Assembly: GCA_030142905.1 (NCBI GenBank)
Contig: JASJOG010000077.1
Coordinates: 248,001-312,000 of the forward strand
Reading direction: 5' to 3'
From: Heliopora coerulea
Lineage: Eukaryota; Cnidaria; Anthozoa; Scleralcyonacea; Helioporidae
DNA length: 64,000 bases
Shown in pieces: positions 46,201 to 55,471 of this stretch. Made by a program: the position numbers and the translations under genes. How positions within the stretch are numbered: position 1 is the stretch's first letter; every line of letters begins with the position of its first letter. The notes below the pieces were generated by a model. That model had not been told where the DNA came from. It saw only the letters and a program-made list of their open reading frames with translations, and searched no databases.

Positions 46201-49200
46201 TTTCTGAGGATAGGGCTTGACGATCGTTCATCTATCATCTCATAAAAACTAAGTAATAAAAAATAAATATACAACACTAAAAATTCATTTTATACAAAGC
46301 GCTTTTAAATTTCTTTACGTCAGTTATTAATCTAATAGATAGATCAACAATATTCCAGTTTTCAGCTGCATGACAAACCACTGTCCAATGACCCCAGTGG
46401 CTTTCGTATGTGAAGGGTTGTGGCGTGCACGTACACATGGCATCCTTCATACAAACAACAAACACACATATAACTTCATGGGTAAAATGTAATACCGTAA
46501 TATATGAATGAAATGTTCAATATAGTGGTTAATACCATGACTTTATATTTAAAGAAGAGGATTATGATAAAATGCTACGGCTAGGTTAAGCGAGCGATAC
46601 CTACGATGCAAAGCACATCTCCGGGTAACAACAAAACTGGGTAACAACAAGTACACTTGTGGTCGGTTTTGGAACAGGTGCAGAAAGTCTATCACACTAT
46701 CGCACATATCTTGCGTGAAGTCATGTAAGGCGTATGCATGAACGCGTTCCTGATGCTTACCCTGTCTTGCAATCAATTCCCTTCCACGTGCAATTCTTAA
46801 TCATAGTTTCAAATTGATGTCCAGCAATATGAAGTTTATCAACGGTCACGTGGCTGAATGCAACATTTAGAACCGTCTGGTATCTGGTTGCTTCGTCTAC
46901 TTGTGATATATCATTTGCTTCGTCAGGAGTATATTCGTTGTTGTCTGGCTCTCCATAATTTTGGTTTCCGTTATTTGTGTCTCCATCATTAGGGTCTGTG
47001 TGAGTTGGGTCTCCATAAGTTGGGTTTTGATTATCTGGTTGACTTGTGTCCGAGGGATATGGATTAGTTGCACCTAAAGCATCAGGTGTAGTTTGGGAAG
47101 GATTAGTGACTGTTTCCCCTGTTGTTGGATCTTGAAGATCACCTTCAGCTTGAGAAGAACTATTCGTAGACGTTTCCACCATAGTGAAGTTTCCGATAGC
47201 TCTTGTGCCATTGGAACTATTAGTTGGGTAATCTGTACTTGAAACTGATCCATTCAAGGGAAGTTGTGTTTTGTTTGTGACACCTTCACCCCTGTCTTCC
47301 GAATTGGCTATTTCAAATTTGAAATGTCAAAAAGTAAAGAAGGCAAAATTAATGTAGGGAAGCAGTGCGATAGTTTAAGCACGCGTGCACTATCATATAC
47401 AGTAAGCATAAATGTCCAAATTTTAATATCAAAATTAAAAAATTTGAAGGCAAAATTAATGTATGTAAGCAGTTCGATAGTTTAAACACACATTCGACTA
47501 TCCAGTGACTATAAAAGAAAAATAGACAAACGTATTAAAAATTCACTAGTATGCTTTAGAAATCACTTATTGGGATTATTTGAAAACATTTTTCTGTTGT
47601 CACCTTCCCTGGTATAAACAGTTTATTTTTCAGGATTTCGAGGCTAAGGGCTTTCTGTGGCTTACAAATTACCAAAATGTATGGGTATAAGTAAATGCAT
47701 GTTTATGTGTATGTACATGCATTTGTGTTTATGTATGTATGTATGTATGTATGTATGTATGTATGTATGTATGTATGTGTGTGTGTGTATGTATGTAATG
47801 TGTGTGTATGTATGTATGTGTGTGTATGTATGTATGTGTGTGTATGTATGTATGTATGTATGTATGTGTGTGTGTGTATGTATGTAATGTGTGTGTATGT
47901 ATGTATGTGTGTGTATGTATGTATGTGTGTGTATGTATGTATGTGTGTGTATGTATGTATGTGTGTGTATGTATGTATGTGTGTGTATGTGTGTGTATGT
48001 ATGTATGTGTGTGTATGTATGTGTGTGTGTGTATGTATGTAATGTGTGTGTATGTATGTATGTGTGTGTATGTATGTATGTGTGTGTATGTATGTATGTG
48101 TGTGTATGTATGTATGTGTGTGTATGTATGTATGTGTGTGTATGTGTGTGTGTGTATGTATGTGTGTGTATGTATGTGTGTATATGTATGTACGTATGTA
48201 TGTACATATGTATAAATTGTATATATTTATATACTTATACATATTAATATAAATATATACATACATGCATACATACATACATTCATACATGTAGACATAA
48301 TTTATATGTGTGCAAACTTTAGCGTCTTGTTTACGAAATTGCGTTTCATCGTTGTGTTGCACTCTCGTATATCCATCATTGACCCAATGCCTTGACAGTT
48401 TGCTTTGGTTTCATTATTTTGTTCTAGTTGATTTTGTTGTTGTTGAAATGATTTGATGCTTCATTTTTGGCAAGATGTTTCGGTTGTGTTCTGAACGAAG
48501 GGCTTTACTAGTAAACATTACTCAAATATTGCTCCTCTACCTTTTCAGTTATTTGATGAGAATAAACTGTATTTAAACCGGATGTACATTTACTTATAAC
48601 TATTATCTGGTGAGCAAAGATAAATAGTTCATACCTTCGTTTACTTACCAGGCATAATATTGGGAGCAAGTCGGCCTACTTTTCTAAAGACGTCTTCGGT
48701 TATAAAACGTGACCTCATCATGTTTAAGTTGCATACTGTTACAGTAGGGAATTTCACGAACTGTGAAAAAAAAATCGGGAAAAAATTGCTGTGGTTCCCG
48801 CTCAAATAGTACTCCTCAGAATTTCCTTCACAAATTTTCACTAATCCTTGATCAGGGTCATTGGCTCTTGTAGAACCATCCCCCAGACCGGGTCGTCCTA
48901 AAGATGATCAGCTTTAACCAAGATTGCTGAAAATTTGGTGGAAAAATTCCCAGAATACAGCCGTAAAACATGAAATTTTCTACACTTTGGGCCAGTTTAA
49001 GAATGTGTTACGTGTAATTTGAACTCGACTGGTCTTCCGAAAAGGAAAAGACGAACTAATAATCATGAATACGTACTTCGAGCAAATAGCTCCACCGACC
49101 CAAGGTCACATTGACATACTTGCCTTTTCAAATTGTATTTTTACAGATGTGGTAGTTGGACGAGAAAAATACAAAGTAAACAGCCCGTAAACCTCATATG

Positions 49201-49608
49201 AAAACATAATAAACGCTCCACTGACAGTCAAGGTCCAGAACAGTTTCCAGAAGATGGTTGTCGCGTCTGCAAATCTTCCTACTCCGTGGGCAGTGGTATA
49301 TCCAAGGAAATTTCGTATCAATATATTTATATTGTTTTCGTCATCTGTTGAAGGTACTTCGTGTTCCACTTTTTGATTAGGATCTTCTATGACAAGAGAG
49401 GTTTTATTTACGCATGGTTCTTCCCTAAGAAGCAGTTCAAGTTAATTGAGAAAATCAGTGCCATACTCGTTGAACACTCTTTTTAGTATTTTATTTCTCA
49501 AATTTAATTATTTTTTCTGAAAACAAGAAAAGAAAATGAAAACTGTGGAGTGTAGCCCCGAGGTTTTGTTATTGTTGTTGTTGTTGTCGTTGTTATTGTT
49601 GTCATTGC

Positions 49609-49639
<31 letters not shown>

Positions 49640-51060
49640 GTTATTAACGTTTGAAGTCTCCTGATGAGACACGATAAAGTGCATGGCGTTTGAACTAGCT
49701 CCTCAAAAGAGTATTCCCATCGATCCATTGGATGTTTGCTTCACTTACTTGAATATGTAGATTACGAAATATGGTCCAAATGATTTCAAACAAAACGCAT
49801 GCACGCACATGTGGTAAGCGTTCATATAATTTGTGAATTACTAAAGAGTTTGAGAAAGATGCGTGAAAATTTATATCATAACATCACTGAACATGATTCG
49901 ACTGACCACAGAAGGGAGAATGTTGTCACGACTCCTCCCCTTAAACAAAGCGTTGGCGCAGTTCGAAATGCAGTGTGATAATGATATGCTTTGCAAGATC
50001 CTGCGGTTAAAACGACAATTTTGAGGAAGGTCATGACATGTATAGAATAAGGACTTTCAAACGAGTTTTAAATTATCACGGTGAGCGATTCGTGGAGAAT
50101 ACGAATTAATTTTGAGAATATTTCATGATAGATCATAGATAACGGCCAAAGATTTAACACCATTAGCTAATTCTAACTTGGTGCAAGTTTAATCTTTCTG
50201 GAGCACCTACTTGAATTTACATGTATATAAAATCAAGATATCGCCTCGTTGTTTCATTGTAGTTAAGGAGCATTCACAAAAAACAAAACAAAACAAAACA
50301 AAAAAAGAACCCAAAAAACTCTCTGGTTTTCAGATTTTAACTCGATGGGTTGCATTTTGAACATTTTTGTCTTTTTGGTTGATTTTCGTCAATTTTGGGC
50401 TTTTAATGTTACGCGTTCTAAGTATCGATCTATAACCAGTGCTGGAGAGAACGCTATCCGTCACCCTACTCTGGGCAAATTTCATAAAGCTTGGTTTGCC
50501 TCTAAATTTAGAAACTGATTTTAGTGAATGAAAGTGCCAAAATCAACATTGAACCAAATTTTCCCACAAATTAGACGTTGCCTGTGGAAGAGATGGTGCA
50601 ATTACGAGTATATTTAGTAGTAGATAATCATATATAAATGAAATCATTGATCGACATCCCAAGTTGCGAAGGTAATTCCTTATCTCAAATACGTATAAGT
50701 ATAGTTCGTGGAAAGAAGTGAAAATAAAATGCACGTTCAGTGATATAGCTTGTATTTCCGTGAGTCAACAATAAACTATATATATATTGAGGTTATTTAT
50801 GAGTTTATGAAAAAAAAAAATGTTTGTTCTAACAGGATATTTTTCCTCCAATAACGTAATAACCCTTGAATTCATCACTCATAGTCCCAAAACCCTTCTA
50901 TAGCAAAAAGAGTATAAAGAATTCGAATCAGCATTCTTACTTGTTAACAGAACTTACCAAGGTAACGAGCTTACACACAGTTAGATTTTATAAATCCCGA
51001 CATGTTCAACGCTTACCTCATGGACAATTTCTCGTTTTCGATATCGTGAACCTGAATCAT
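37116..51060 (-). CDS. DEG/ENaC/ASIC-family sodium channel subunit, complete
   Basis: Amiloride-sensitive-type cation channel subunit of the plasma membrane. Coding exons: 51060-51017, 49424-49124, 48760-48649, 47307-46761, 45446-45316, 45128-44965, 43675-43562, 41482-41374, 40104-40026, 39321-39264, 38820-38783, 37631-37553, 37271-37116. They sum to 1932 bp, 643 residues, and every phase closes. Order in the protein: N-terminal HG motif (TTAHG), TM1 at about residues 75-100, [10 protein letters not shown] after TM1, a Ser/Thr/Asn-rich loop, GNCYSFN, the MPFP block, cysteine-rich [18 protein letters not shown], and TM2 with [15 protein letters not shown], which contains the GxS selectivity filter. 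Cnidarian members include peptide-gated channels; the ligand here is unknown. One intron has a GC donor. The exon 4 acceptor could also lie 12 bases downstream (start 47295). A polyadenylation signal follows the stop. Confidence 0.92.
37553..37631 (-). CDS. Exon 12: pre-TM2 segment
   Basis: Reads [20 protein letters not shown] or AENRVLL depending on the split codon, ending EELAYG. This is the LNVFFxExxYxTIEE pattern that precedes TM2 in the family. Acceptor tccaatttcag, donor gtaggt. Confidence 0.9.
37680..37868. repeat. Near-perfect inverted repeat (fold-back), about 90-bp arms
   Basis: Arms at about 37680-37768 and 37777-37868. The centre GGAACAG-tgacgag-CTGTTCC has a 7-bp loop. It lies about 50 bp upstream of exon 12 in the transcript, within the intron. 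Confidence 0.85.
38783..38820 (-). CDS. Exon 11: 38-bp micro-exon
   Basis: Acceptor acacatttag, donor gtgagt. Reads [13 protein letters not shown], joining AYK to AENRVLL in frame. The paralogous exon at 28178-28215 has the same length, which supports it. Confidence 0.82.
39264..39321 (-). CDS. Exon 10: TSQWPSKAY segment
   Basis: Acceptor cttgggtgtag, donor gtaagt. Reads [19 protein letters not shown], a hallmark of the ASIC/ENaC extracellular domain. 58 bp, entry phase 2, exit phase 0. Confidence 0.9.
40026..40104 (-). CDS. Exon 9: second cysteine-rich segment
   Basis: Acceptor aaaattttag, donor gtaagt. Reads [17 protein letters not shown], then CVQPCE. The C-x3-C-x3-C spacing is typical of the channel thumb domain. 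79 bp, phase 1 to phase 2. Confidence 0.9.
40220..41233. mobile_element. Non-autonomous DNA transposon (hAT-like) with terminal inverted repeats and target duplication
   Basis: Left end TACCTTAAACTGCGGATTAT and the reverse complement of the right end, TACCGTAAACTGCGGATTAT, differ at one base in 20. The flanks carry a direct repeat ACACCATCA at 40211-40219 and 41234-41242; an 8-bp duplication would fit hAT. Subterminal ATAAGCCCC words are repeated near both ends. There is no transposase frame in about 1 kb. It lies in the intron between exons 8 and 9 and is absent from the decayed gene copy. Confidence 0.8.
41374..41482 (-). CDS. Exon 8: first cysteine-rich segment
   Basis: Acceptor gctatactttag, donor gtgagt. 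Reads [20 protein letters not shown], then [16 protein letters not shown]. The CGCxxxxxP motif is characteristic of the family. 109 bp, phase 0 to phase 1. Confidence 0.92.
42660..42980. repeat. Degenerate ATT/AAT triplet-rich stretch
   Basis: TAATTATTATAATT-type low-complexity sequence within the intron between exons 7 and 8. Confidence 0.7.
43289..43500 (+). repeat. (TTC)n then (TTA)n microsatellite
   Basis: About 20 TTC triplets followed by ATT triplets, shortly after exon 7 in the transcript. Confidence 0.88.
43562..43675 (-). CDS. Exon 7: [10 protein letters not shown] segment
   Basis: Acceptor gatttttccag, donor gtaatt. Reads [20 protein letters not shown], then the [13 protein letters not shown] part. 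114 bp, the same length as the paralogous exon at 63657-63770 (TVISRIDRFGNNTC). Confidence 0.92.
44690..44860 (+). repeat. Copy of the 250-bp MITE-like repeat
   Basis: AATTCATGAGGAAAATACAT, TATCTGATAAAAATCC and TCAGAAAACATGAGATC match the family at 12725 and 52305. Confidence 0.6.
44965..45128 (-). CDS. Exon 6: [10 protein letters not shown] ... MPFPFEGGF segment
   Basis: Acceptor ccctttacag, donor gtaaga. It contains the family's GLxLxL start, [20 protein letters not shown] and [10 protein letters not shown]. 164 bp, identical in length to the paralogous exon at 62895-63058. Confidence 0.93.
45316..45446 (-). CDS. Exon 5: YGNCYSFN segment
   Basis: Acceptor accctttttag, donor gtactc. Reads [20 protein letters not shown]. 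The GNCYSFN motif is diagnostic of DEG/ENaC channels. 131 bp, equal to the paralogue. Confidence 0.92.
45498..45680. repeat. Two head-to-head SINE copies forming a fold-back
   Basis: Arms at about 45498-45578 and 45599-45680 are near-perfect inverted copies. Each contains a box-B word (GGTTCGATTCCCGTCA on the plus strand of the right arm) and ACTCAGAAAGTTTTTCTGAG. It lies about 50 bp upstream of exon 5. Confidence 0.8.
46118..46250 (+). repeat. tRNA-derived SINE
   Basis: The head of about 75 bases has box A (ACTCAATGGTTAGAGC), box B (GGTTCGATCCC) and a possible 7-bp acceptor-like stem. The anticodon arm is imperfect. Tail CAGAAATCGTTTTTCTGAGG is shared with 13915-14045. Confidence 0.72.
46761..47307 (-). 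CDS. Exon 4: extracellular loop with low-complexity insert
   Basis: 547 bp, donor gtaagc. The first 130 residues are rich in N, T, S, D, P and G, with several N-glycosylation sequons (NGS, NSS, NFT) and imperfect [17 protein letters not shown] repeats. The end, [20 protein letters not shown] and IDCKTG, is the conserved GHxFxxxxxxCxWxGxxC block. The acceptor is uncertain between aaatag (start 47307) and cggaag (start 47295). Confidence 0.85.
47704..48300 (+). repeat. Long (TATG)n / (TGTG)n microsatellite
   Basis: About 0.6 kb of TATG and TGTGTATGTATG units in the intron between exons 3 and 4. It gives open frames on both strands (YVCMCV and THTYIH repeats) with no coding meaning. Confidence 0.93.
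48649..48760 (-). CDS. Exon 3: [10 protein letters not shown] segment
   Basis: Acceptor tttttttcacag, donor gtaagt. Reads [20 protein letters not shown] and on to NIMPG. FPxVTxCNLN is the post-TM1 hallmark of the family. 112 bp, phase 0 to phase 1. Confidence 0.93.
49118..49123 (-). other. GC donor splice site (GC-AG intron)
   Basis: Exon 2 ends GAAAAG and the intron starts GCAAGT. Phase 0 at the next exon requires the boundary here. The paralogue has GAGAAG|GTAAAA at the same codon. AAG|GCAAGT fits the strong consensus seen at GC donors. Confidence 0.8.
49124..49424 (-). CDS. Exon 2: N-terminal cytoplasmic part and TM1
   Basis: Acceptor ctgcttcttag. It reads through [14 protein letters not shown], where the HG motif governs gating in the family. 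The hydrophobic TM1 [20 protein letters not shown] follows, then [14 protein letters not shown]. 301 bp, phase 2 to phase 0. Confidence 0.92.
49565..49648 (+). repeat. (GTT)n microsatellite
   Basis: Imperfect GTT triplets just upstream of exon 2 in the transcript. Confidence 0.85.
51017..51060 (-). CDS. Exon 1: start codon and first 14 residues
   Basis: ATG start, reading [14 protein letters not shown], donor gtaagc, exit phase 2. It joins to exon 2 in frame (R-EEPCVNKT). The tract cctttttcag|ta lies just before the ATG, so a non-coding 5' exon may exist upstream. A gapless copy lies at 32977-33020. Confidence 0.75.
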
Positions 51061-52025
51061 TACTGAAAAAGGTAGGTATATATATATTGTATCGCCTTCC
51101 AAGAAATATCCTTTGCCTCTGCACAAAGTGATCCGATGACTGCGAACCAAGATTAAAAGTATTGTGTGTGCGGTTACATGGTGACAGTAACCACAATTGA
51201 CAATAAGGACTCGAGAGCTCTGGAAACAGCAGGTACATGACTGTTCGGGCATCTACACCTTTTGCACCGTTGGTGTCCTACATAAGAAGGACATCCATGA
51301 CATTTTATCTTGCCTGATGAACGTCATTGCTGTCATCGTGTAGAGCCTATTGTTTTTTAGGTACTTAAAATCAAATTAGATTATACCTCGATGGCCTTCT
51401 TATAAGTCTGGTCAATGATTTGGGTTCATCAATTCAAACGGTGAGAATAGCTCCACTATCAAATTTGCAGTTAGAAAATGAAAAGTTAGTATTTGCTCAG
51501 AATTTAAGCAACAAAGTATATGAAGTAAACCGTTGGGCATGATACCATGCCCATGATTCCGCGGGACATAGGAAAGTGGGGCTGCCACACCTTTCAAGAG
51601 TTACCAAAGCTCCTGCTAGGACGTAGGATAAAGTATGCTTTTACTACATTAATCTGTAACACCACTTCATGTAACACATGCATTTAAACCTTTTACCAGA
51701 TTATCTGTTTACGAATTACGATACAAATTATACGTAGGTGGCTAGTTGGACAAGGAGAGTTAATATTGTGAGCTACTTTGTAAAAGTCCTCAGTGAAACT
51801 TAGTCGAACCTATCAAGGAAAAGTAAGTTATTTTCTTCGAGAGTGCTCTTCTCACTGGTTAACGAAAGGTGCTCCTCGAAGTAATGGACATGTTTAAAGC
51901 ATCATTTTATACGTAAAACCATCGAAGCAGGACTTTGAACCAAGGTTTCTCACGAACAGTCATCCAAGACACTGACTTATGTAGATTCTCGCCAAATTTT
52001 GTTTACAAAGCGTCATATACACACG

Positions 52026-52054
<29 letters not shown>

Positions 52055-52058
<4 letters not shown>

Positions 52059-52290
52059 TGTGGTAGCGGTGGTAGTGGTAGTGGTGGTGGTGGTAGTGGT
52101 GGTGGTGGTAGTGGTGGTGGTGGTAGTGGTGGTGGTGGTAGTGGTGGTGGTGGTAGTGGTGGTAGTGGTAGTGGTAGTGGTGGTAGTGGTGGTGGTGGTA
52201 GTGGTAGTGGTGGTAGTGGTAGTGTTAGTAGTGGTAGTGGTACTGGTACTGGTACTGGTACTAGTACTAGTACTGGTAGTGGTAGTATAT
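52055..52290 (+). repeat. (GGTAGT)n / (GGT)n triplet array
   Basis: About 235 bp of GGT, AGT and ACT triplets. All three forward frames are open, which is a property of the repeat and not evidence of a gene. Confidence 0.92.
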
Positions 52291-52304
52291 ATATTTCTAA
52301 AATC

Positions 52305-52590
52305 ATTAATAATTCATGAGGAAAATACAAAAGAAAGTCATAACCTTGTCGGATCTATATATGTGATAAAGATACTTGTGCCTTTATAAGTGAAGAAGAA
52401 GTTCAATTTTTTCGGCTTACGAACGATAAATTTCCAAACTTTGTTCACGAATTAGCGTATTACGAGGTGAATTTCATAAGACATTTAAAAAACTCGCAGT
52501 TCGTGCTTTATCTGGTCAAAAACACTCGGCTATCGTCTCGTTTTTTAAATCCCGATAAAAGCAATCCTGCTCGGTTTTTAAATATCACAC
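52305..52590 (+). repeat. MITE-like interspersed repeat, best full copy
   Basis: Runs from AATTCATGAGGAAAATACAA to CTGCTCGGTTTTTAAATATC. Other copies: 6130-6360 (reverse), 12725-12965, 32395-32585 and 44690-44860. Confidence 0.7.
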
Positions 52591-52632
52591 ACATATATGT
52601 GTGTATATATATATATATATATACATAATATA

Positions 52633-53071
52633 TATGATGTACCACAAGTGTGGGACATTTGAGTTGCCTATATAATATAGGCTCCTCTGTCCTGCTCGTC
52701 AGCACTACACTGATGAGGCCCAGTAGGCCGAAACGGTTCGTCTGAGATGGATAGATAGATAGATAGATTATTTAATAAGTTACCTTGCAGTTTACACTGA
52801 ATTGCGCAACTTTTACAAAAATCAGTAATATTAACTATTTACTAATAAAACGTTCGAAAGTTTAAGAATCAAAAATCTAAAGCTTTAAACTAAAGGTCAA
52901 ATTAGTCATTCATACAATGTGTTGGTAGCGTTACTCATAATAAATGAGTCTGTAGTTAGATATCGCTCTATGGCCTCTTGGTTCATATTGAGCACTCTAC
53001 AGGATGAGTCATGCCGCTAGCGAATTTGCGCACGCTCACTAGTCTCTAGTTAGAGCACTCTGGCATGGCTT
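52633..53071 (+). mobile_element. Unit between two hammerhead copies; possible Penelope-like or retrozyme remnant
   Basis: The block GATGTACCACAAGTGTGGGA with ACATTTGAGTTGC and the ribozyme-like motif starts at 52633 and again at about 53072. This gives a head-to-tail unit of about 438 bp. Tandem hammerhead-bearing repeats are known in Penelope-like element terminal repeats and in retrozymes. No reverse transcriptase is seen here. Confidence 0.5.
52700..52750 (+). ncRNA. Hammerhead-ribozyme-like motif, copy 1
   Basis: Core CTGATGA at 52710-52716, helix II GGCC/GGCC with loop CAGTA (52717-52729), GAAA at 52730-52733, then a minimal helix III (C734-G740, A733-T741) and a GTC cleavage triplet ending at 52742. 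Helix I pairs at only two bases, so this copy may be weak. Confidence 0.6.
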
Positions 53072-53136
53072 AGATGTACCACAAGTGTGGGACATTTGAG
53101 TTGCATATATAATATAGGTTTCTCCATCTTGCTCGT

Positions 53137-53186
53137 TAGCACCACACTGATGAGGCCCAGTAGGCCGAAACGGTTCTGTCTGTAGT

Positions 53187-53188
<2 letters not shown>
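53137..53188 (+). ncRNA. Hammerhead-ribozyme-like motif, copy 2
   Basis: Core CTGATGA at 53147-53153, helix II GGCC/GGCC, GAAA at 53167-53170, minimal helix III closed by C171-G178 and a GTC triplet ending at 53180. Helix I (ACCACA with TGTAGT) pairs at five of six positions. All catalytic core positions are present. The very short helix III is typical of the Penelope-associated type I form. Confidence 0.68.
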
Positions 53189-53233
<45 letters not shown>

Positions 53234-53258
53234 TTTCATCTTACTAAGTGTAGAAGTT

Positions 53259-53332
53259 GTTGAAAAGTTTGTTCTCAAGCTTTTATCTCTATTTATTTTC
53301 TGAGATAAAAGCTTGAGAACAAACTTTTCAAC
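53259..53332. repeat. Perfect 31-bp hairpin with 12-base loop
   Basis: Left arm 53259-53289, right arm 53302-53332, fully complementary, flanked on both sides by (TA)n. The origin could be a fold-back MITE or a replication palindrome. Confidence 0.88.
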
Positions 53333-53589
53333 ATATATATAATATATATATATATATATATAGCAAATTCCATAAATTTTGGTAAACATAAACATATATG
53401 AAAAAAAAAGCATTTGTCAGTAAATCTGTAACCGTGAATACTTTAATCAACCTTAATACATTAAACTGGCCAACGAATGTACCAAGAAACACATAACATA
53501 TCTTCACTGACGGTTGAAGTGAGAATAAAATGAAGATACAATGGTCTTGATATGTTTATATGTTGATATGTTTTGTGCCATAATTTTTG

Positions 53590-53596
53590 CAATTTG

Positions 53597-53672
<76 letters not shown>
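53590..53672 (+). repeat. (TA)n(TG)n microsatellite
   Basis: About 55 bp of TA followed by about 20 bp of TG. Confidence 0.9.
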
Positions 53673-54946
53673 ATTACAATTTGAAAAACCGAAAGATATC
53701 TTAAAAATCGGCTAGGATAAGGCACAGATTTAGGATAAGCAGGCAGATTTATTTTCAATATTGCTTTAACGGTTTATTTATAAGGTTTGGCCGCAAAGTG
53801 GCATTGAATAGGTTATTAATTGATGGTGATATAATTCATCATCAATTTTTGCGAAATTATGCCATTTCCGATCAGACATTCGACCTATTGTATGAAATTT
53901 TCGTTAACGCTTTGCTTTATTTAAATTCCGTGTAAAAATGTCAGTAATTTACAAGGGACACACGATGCATTTCATCTCAGAGTGAAGAAAGAAAAAACAA
54001 AACTGCTAATATTGGCAAACATGTAACTTCATTATTTTATCCTCTTTTCCGCAAAATCTCTTACATATTTTATGTTGTCATAGTTTTCTCCAACCAGTTG
54101 TTTGTTTTTCAATTGTCATACATTTTTAACAAAACACCTGTTATGAATGCAAATTTACTTGCATAAACCTTAAAACTATACCTTAAACAACTAATTAAAA
54201 ATTATTGTATGGAGATTATTGGTTCTAGTTCGAATGTTCCCTGATAAAAAGAGTCTCTGCGACTTTGTATTGTAAGATCAGTTATAAAACGTCCTTATTG
54301 TGATTGGCTGAGTGCCTAATTCTATTATTTTTGGAAATAGAAAAAAATTTCCCTTTTTCTACAGGGAGTTATATAAGCACGATTGGAAGCTTAGAAGAGG
54401 GAGAAACGATAGTTCTATTTCAATTTTCCTCCATGGCTTCTTAATTAGGCTCCCAATAGTTTCCTTGGTGAAAATGCTGTTGCGTCGAAGACGTCGCACA
54501 ACACAAAAATCAAACTGAACGTTCAAAGATAAATTCCATATCTTTGTGCGCCTATGTATTATTTTCTATTTATTGATTGAAAAACTCAGTAAAGTTCCTT
54601 TCTCCCCACTTTTTTGGTGTATGGTGTGAACTGCCATTCAACAGTGTCTTGAAGCTATTTTGCCGAGGTCTCATGAGTTTGTAAGACTTCAGAAAATTCG
54701 CAAACAAAGAGACAGAATTGGAGTTTTATACATTCACTGGAATCTCGATCTAGAGCCAGGCAATTCTCTTGAAATAATTTTAATTCCCTTGAAAAAAGAT
54801 AGAGATAGTTTGAACTGTTTTAAGCATTTAACCCAGCTGGGTTCCACATACTCATGCTCATATCAGTGAATGCTCGAAATCCAATCAATAACATAAGAGT
54901 AGAACACTGCATAGACAGTGATAAATAAAGTAAAAAGTTTAAAGGT

Positions 54947-55471
54947 TGATAACTGCCGTAACTGATCTCAAAGAATATCAACGTTTCGAGCAAAGGTCCT
55001 TCATCAGGAAAGAAACGTGTTCTAAAATAGGAGTAGCAACTAGACTAGGTTTTATACGAAAAGAAGTCATGTGATAAAAAGTTAACCAAGGAAATGCCAG
55101 AAACAAAAACAAACAAACGAACGACTAGGTAACGACATGGAAGTCATTTGCTATTTTGAAACGACGATCAGTAAGCTGGCATTGGGTTAAGTCCCCAGGG
55201 TCTTCAGGTGAATGGAAATATGTATGGAGCTTAACCCAATGCCAGTTTGCTGATCGTCGTTTAAAAATAGCAAATGACTTCCTTGTCGTTACCTAGTCGT
55301 TGATTTGTTTGTTTTTGTTTGTCGCATTTCATTGGTTAACTTTTTATTACATGATTCCTTTTCGTATAAAACTTAGTCTAGTTGCTACTCCTTATTCAGA
55401 ACACGTTTCTTTCCTGACGAAGGGCCTTTGCTTGAGACGTTAATGCTCGAAATCGTTGTGAAGCTGTTATC
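54947..55471. mobile_element. Large inverted repeat, arms of about 245 bp
   Basis: Arms at about 54947-55192 and 55229-55471 are diverged inverted copies around a 36-bp spacer. Both outer ends carry the AAACGTG...AGGNCCTTY block (left arm TTTCGAGCAAAGGTCC, right arm GGGCCTTTGCTTGAG). It lies just outside the duplicated segment. Confidence 0.85.

Noticed and set aside
47662..48362. Long open frames on both strands (THTYIH and YVCMCV repeats)
   Set aside because: They are translations of a TATG/TGTG microsatellite inside an intron of the channel gene.
51999..52389. Glycine-serine-rich (GSGG) and valine-rich open frames
   Set aside because: All frames of a GGT/AGT triplet array are open. There is no conserved flank, splice signal or start context.
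54975..55012. Reverse-strand CTGATGA...CGAAAC resembling a hammerhead core
   Set aside because: The intervening bases do not form a convincing helix II and the inverted copy at about 55415-55440 is more degenerate. Treated as part of the inverted repeat.
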